Shown here: one piece after another, positions 14,778 through 16,758 of the stretch | How positions within the stretch are numbered: the stretch's first letter is position 1 | Layout: every line of letters starts with the position of its first letter | NCBI GenBank assembly: GCA_900770295.1 | Contig: CAAGJQ010000009.1 | Coordinates: 1-16,758 of the forward strand | Source: an uncultured Oscillibacter sp. | GTDB taxonomy: Bacteria > Bacillota > Clostridia > Oscillospirales > Oscillospiraceae | Direction: 5' to 3' | Length of the DNA: 16,758 nucleotides | Made by a program: the position numbers and the translations under genes | Notes under the pieces: generated by a model | The model's input: only the letters and a program-made list of their open reading frames with translations | Told to the model about the DNA's origin: nothing | Database searches by the model: none

Positions 14778-15033
14778 CTGAACTTCCGCGGTACCACTCT
14801 CATTGGCATAAAAAATGCCCGCTTCCGGCATCGGCACAGCCCCTTGCTGCGCGAATCCCGCCTCTCTGGTAACGGTGAGGAAACCCGTTTCCGCCTAAAC
14901 CACGTCTCAGCGGAAATACTCGAGGGCCAGTGACATCTTCCCACTCTGCATTGCCTCGCAGCGGCCGGCAACTCTCTGAAGCGTCTGCGGAAAGACTTTC
15001 TCCCTGTCAACGTATCTGTTCGTTTTGCTGTTG
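14741..15033 (-). promoter_or_regulatory. T-box leader of the leu operon
   Basis: On the minus strand the leader contains the T-box sequence AGAGTGGTACCGCGGAA (14784-14800), which binds the tRNA acceptor end and forms the antiterminator. The Stem I apical region is also recognisable: AGAGAG (14972-14977) followed by TTGCC...GGCAA around a CGGCCGCTGCGA-type loop (14951-14971). A terminator follows the T-box. The position upstream of leuA points to tRNA-Leu. I could not fix the specifier loop; leucine codons that could serve are CTG at 14928-14930 and CTC at 14922-14924. Uncharged tRNA would favour antitermination and leuACDB expression. Confidence 0.9.
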
Positions 15034-15039
15034 GGTTAT

Positions 15040-15068
15040 AAAATACAGGACAATTGTCCGTTTGTCAA
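15040..15068 (-). promoter_or_regulatory. Promoter of the leu operon with a palindrome in its spacer
   Basis: TTGACA (15063-15068), a 17-base spacer and TATTTT (15040-15045) on the minus strand begin transcription just before the T-box leader. The spacer holds a perfect 12-base palindrome, GGACAATTGTCC (15048-15059), well placed for a repressor. Confidence 0.75.
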
Positions 15069-15283
15069 GTCCTCATTTTGGAGTTTTTCAAAAGTTTTTT
15101 CCAGAGCACACGGTTTTTTCCATCCGGCGGCGCTGGTTCTCCGCTTTTGAGCGTGGGTGCTGAAAAAATTTGCCCTTAATTTTTACCCCCCCTCTCCACT
15201 TTTCAACGTGGGCGATTTTTTCCAGTATTGGCAAGACATAGATATTCGGTATCTTAAATACACAAACGAACACAAAATAAAAT
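15069..15283. other. AT-rich intergenic stretch without a recognisable gene
   Basis: No convincing reading frame is seen. It holds two imperfect direct repeats of 21 bases (15139-15159 and 15194-15214, 17 matches, core CTTTT-A-CGTGGG) and several TTTTTTCCA tracts. It marks the change from GC-rich operon DNA to the lower-GC right end. Confidence 0.5.
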
Positions 15284-15318
15284 GGGCACCTATCCGGTAA
15301 CGACCCGGGTAGGTGTCC
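15284..15318. terminator. Terminator downstream of the right-hand XRE gene
   Basis: A stem of about 14 bp (15284-15297 with 15305-15318, core CACCTATCCGG and CCGGGTAGGTG with G-T pairs) has a seven-base loop. It is followed by TTTTGATTTT on the plus strand and ATTTTATTTT on the minus strand, so it may work both ways. It lies 15 bases past the stop of the minus-strand XRE gene. Confidence 0.8.
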
Positions 15319-15333
15319 TTTTGATTTTGAATA

Positions 15334-15660
15334 TCAAATAGTCTCAATCAAGCAATCGAGAATGGTCTCAATTTTGTCTTGCTTATCCGATTCCAGCCCA
15401 TCGAGTTTCTGTGCCAAGAGAGACCAACGAATAGGCGTATCAGCGGTGATGTAGGCAGCTAAGATAGAATCAGCACCAGTCCCAAGCGCATTGCAGATGT
15501 CGATGAGCGTAGGAAGCGCCGGAATCAGTAACCCTCGCTCAATGCGGGATACGGTGTTGGAGGTGATGCCGGATTTATCTGCGAGGTCTTCCTGCGTCAT
15601 GCCGCGCTCCTTGCGGATGCGCTGGATAGCCTGCCCGCCTCGTTTGAAGTCCATGCTCAT
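15334..15660 (-). CDS. XRE-family transcriptional regulator (phage/element repressor type)
   Basis: This cytosolic protein of about 108 residues has a helix-turn-helix over roughly residues 8-62 (IRKERGMTQEDLADKSGI, then TSNTVSRIERGLLIPALPTL). A short C-terminal helical tail (about 75-108, LLAQKLDGLESDKQDKIETIL) probably serves dimerisation. Three in-frame ATGs lie at 15666, 15660 and 15654. AGGA is five bases before the second and directly abuts the first, so I prefer 15660, with low certainty. It is divergent from the SLOG-relB genes across about 130 bases and has its own terminator, the arrangement of an element repressor controlling itself and its neighbours. The operator is not proven. 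Confidence 0.82.
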   Translation of the reverse strand: MSMDFKRGGQAIQRIRKERGMTQEDLADKSGITSNTVSRIERGLLIPALPTLIDICNALGTGADSILAAYITADTPIRWSLLAQKLDGLESDKQDKIETILDCLIETI

Positions 15661-15748
15661 CACCATCCTGTCGTAATTTCTGATGGTATTATTGCCGAAT
15701 TAGGCGTGATAAGTCCACGGTGTTATAGATTTAGTTAGGCTTATAGCG

Positions 15749-15754
15749 TATAAT
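15749..15754 (+). promoter_or_regulatory. -10 element before the SLOG gene
   Basis: A consensus TATAAT lies 35-40 bases before the SLOG gene. No good -35 is seen at the right distance. TTATAG occurs twice 18 bases apart just upstream (15723-15746) and may bind the divergent XRE repressor. Confidence 0.45.
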
Positions 15755-15788
15755 TCTGGTAAAATATTGTGGAGGAGTGAGCATTACT

Positions 15789-16289
15789 GTGGCGGATTTG
15801 AGACAGAGGACCTGTTGCTTCACTGGGCATAGGGAAATCCCAGAGAAAGACCTACTCGGCATTCTGGAGAGGACAAAGCAAGCTGTACGACGGCTCATAA
15901 AACAGGGTGTGATATTCTTTGGGGTGGGAGGCGCCATCGGGTACGATACCGAGGCCGCCAAGCTATTGTTCCGACTCAGAGCAACGGATTACCCGCAGAT
16001 AAAGGTCATCCTTGTCTATCCCTTTGAGGGCTTTACAAGCCACTGGAGCGACGAGCAACGGGCGGAGTATGCCCAGTTACTCCCGCAGTACGACAAGGCC
16101 GTCTGCGCGGCCCAGAGAGCCAGCAGAGAGGCATATCTTGCGCGGGACAGGCACCTCGTAGACGGGTCTGCCTATTGCATTGCCTACTGTACCCGAAACA
16201 GCGGCGGAACGGCATATACGCTGCGGTATGCACAGCAAGAGGGGCTAAAAATCTTTAATACAGCAAGCGAGGAAATATTATGGAAATGA
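15789..16289 (+). CDS. SLOG-family (YpsA/DUF1273-like) nucleotide-ligand-binding protein
   Basis: This is a protein of about 166 residues with a Rossmann-like fold. Near the N-terminus is CCFTGHREIPEKD, followed by GVGGAIGYDTEAAKLLFRLR, IKVILVYPFEG, then RDRHLVDGSAYCIAYC and GGTAYTLRYAQQEGLKIFN. These are the conserved segments of the YpsA/SLOG group, which is thought to bind nucleotide-derived ligands. No membrane segment is seen. The start is unclear: GGAGGA (15771-15776) abuts a GTG at 15777, is 12 bases before the GTG at 15789, and is best spaced for an ATT at 15783. I take 15789. The 3' end overlaps the antitoxin-like gene by ten bases, so the two are coupled. Such genes are common in mobile elements of gut Firmicutes. 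Molecular role unknown. Confidence 0.8.
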   Translation: MADLRQRTCCFTGHREIPEKDLLGILERTKQAVRRLIKQGVIFFGVGGAIGYDTEAAKLLFRLRATDYPQIKVILVYPFEGFTSHWSDEQRAEYAQLLPQYDKAVCAAQRASREAYLARDRHLVDGSAYCIAYCTRNSGGTAYTLRYAQQEGLKIFNTASEEILWK

Positions 16290-16528
16290 CAGAGCTGACT
16301 ATTCAGATAGATGCAGAACTCAAAAAGAATATGGAGGACCTGTGTGACCAACTCGGGATGTCGCTCACATCTGTCTTCATGATTTTTGCCAATGCCTTTG
16401 TGATGGAAAAAGGGTTCCCGTTTCCTGTGAAAATTCAGGAAGAGTACATTGCACGGGAAAAGATGCTGGCAGACACCGAAGAGCTACTCACGGATTTTCA
16501 GTCCGACTATAAGAAAATGTCTGAATGA
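16280..16528 (+). CDS. RelB/DinJ-family antitoxin-like protein, no toxin seen next to it
   Basis: This 82-residue protein has a ribbon-helix-helix N-terminal part: a beta strand TIQIDAELKKNMEDLC, then LGMSLTSVFMIFANAFVMEKGFPFPV (about 25-50), the hallmark of RelB/DinJ antitoxins. An acidic, helical tail ends the protein (about 53-82), where antitoxins of this group usually bind the toxin. The ATG at 16280 has GAGG seven bases upstream. It overlaps the SLOG gene by ten bases. A RelE/YafQ-type toxin gene would normally follow at once, but the next 130 bases hold only a promoter, and the gene after it does not begin like RelE. It may be an orphan antitoxin, a regulator, or the partner of the SLOG protein. 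Confidence 0.82.
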   Translation: MEMTELTIQIDAELKKNMEDLCDQLGMSLTSVFMIFANAFVMEKGFPFPVKIQEEYIAREKMLADTEELLTDFQSDYKKMSE

Positions 16529-16578
16529 TTGGGATTGTGCTCATTTTCATAATGTCATTACTTTGACTACACACGGTT

Positions 16579-16622
16579 TTATCAAGATAATTCTTGATAA
16601 TTGAAGCCTGTTATGGTATAAT
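16579..16622 (+). promoter_or_regulatory. Strong promoter with a perfect palindrome over the -35
   Basis: TTGATA (16594-16599), 17 bases and TATAAT (16617-16622), with TGG just before the -10 (extended -10). A perfect inverted repeat TTATCAAGA-TAAT-TCTTGATAA (16579-16600) covers the -35, as expected of a repressor operator. No other feature is seen between 16529 and 16578. Confidence 0.75.
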
Positions 16623-16659
16623 TGGGACATCAAAACAGGGGAAAGGAGGCCGCTTATTC

Positions 16660-16758
16660 GTGGACATTGATATTATTGAGCAAGAACTCTGCGATATAGA
16701 CTCGGTTCTCCTAAGTATCCTGTTACAAGACAAGACCACCAAGCAGAACATTAAGTGG
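16660..16758 (+). CDS. N-terminal 33 codons of an unidentified gene, cut by the window edge
   Basis: A GTG start lies ten bases after AAAGGAGG and downstream of a strong promoter. The frame is open to the window end and reads MDIDIIEQELCDIDSVLL, then SILLQDKTTKQNIKW. The acidic, helical start followed by 'LLxDKTTxxNIxW' is a pattern I loosely associate with the N-termini of DNA methyltransferase/helicase-type proteins on mobile elements, but 33 residues are too few to decide. It is transcribed separately from the SLOG-relB pair. Confidence 0.6.
   Translation, partial: MDIDIIEQELCDIDSVLLSILLQDKTTKQNIKW

Noticed and set aside
11862..14781. Long plus-strand open frames (449 and 628 codons) over leuC and leuA
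   Set aside because: Same antisense effect of GC-rich codon bias; the minus-strand genes are unmistakable leuC and leuA.

Overview
The window looks like chromosomal DNA from a GC-rich Firmicute of the gut-associated Oscillospiraceae type (Flavonifractor/Lawsonibacter/Intestinimonas-like). This is inferred from strong AGGAGG-type ribosome binding sites, a T-box leader, a Rae1-like NYN domain, CpoA/LafB-type glycolipid glycosyltransferases and a 2-enoate-reductase-type flavoenzyme. No species can be named from sequence reading alone.

Layout. (1) 39-2606, plus strand: a two-gene redox operon made of an AhpD-like CxxC protein and a 649-residue OYE/FadH-type iron-sulfur flavoenzyme. It ends at a bidirectional terminator. 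(2) 2683-3054, minus: a small cupin with its own promoter. (3) 3133-5955, minus: a glycolipid operon (GT4 glucosyltransferase, VTT/TVP38 membrane protein, GT4 second glycosyltransferase), read from a near-consensus promoter with an operator-like inverted repeat. (4) 6313-9395, minus: an operon of an EF-G/Tet(M)-like GTPase fused to a Rae1-type NYN nuclease domain, followed by a divergent signal-peptidase-II-like protein. A divergently transcribed, membrane-anchored XRE regulator lies at 9586-9990. (5) 10178-14694, minus: the leucine operon leuA-leuC-leuD-leuB under a T-box leader. A run of five hairpins sits between leuC and leuD, and more palindromes lie after leuB. (6) 15284-16758: a visibly AT-richer accessory segment with an XRE repressor (minus), then on the plus strand a SLOG-family protein overlapping an orphan RelB/DinJ-type antitoxin. 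A strong promoter with a perfect palindrome over its -35 follows, and then the first 33 codons of a gene cut by the window edge.

How the parts work together. The leu genes carry 2-ketoisovalerate to 2-ketoisocaproate and are presumably switched on by uncharged tRNA-Leu. The two glycosyltransferases probably make a diglycosyl-diacylglycerol (membrane lipid or lipoteichoic acid anchor). The GTPase-NYN fusion is the most unusual protein: it joins a ribosome A-site-binding translation-factor fold to a domain related to Rae1, a ribosome-dependent mRNA endonuclease, which suggests a single-chain ribosome-targeted nuclease. The right-edge cluster looks like the start of a transferred element. Its SLOG-RelB overlap and palindromic promoter are the other candidates for something undescribed.
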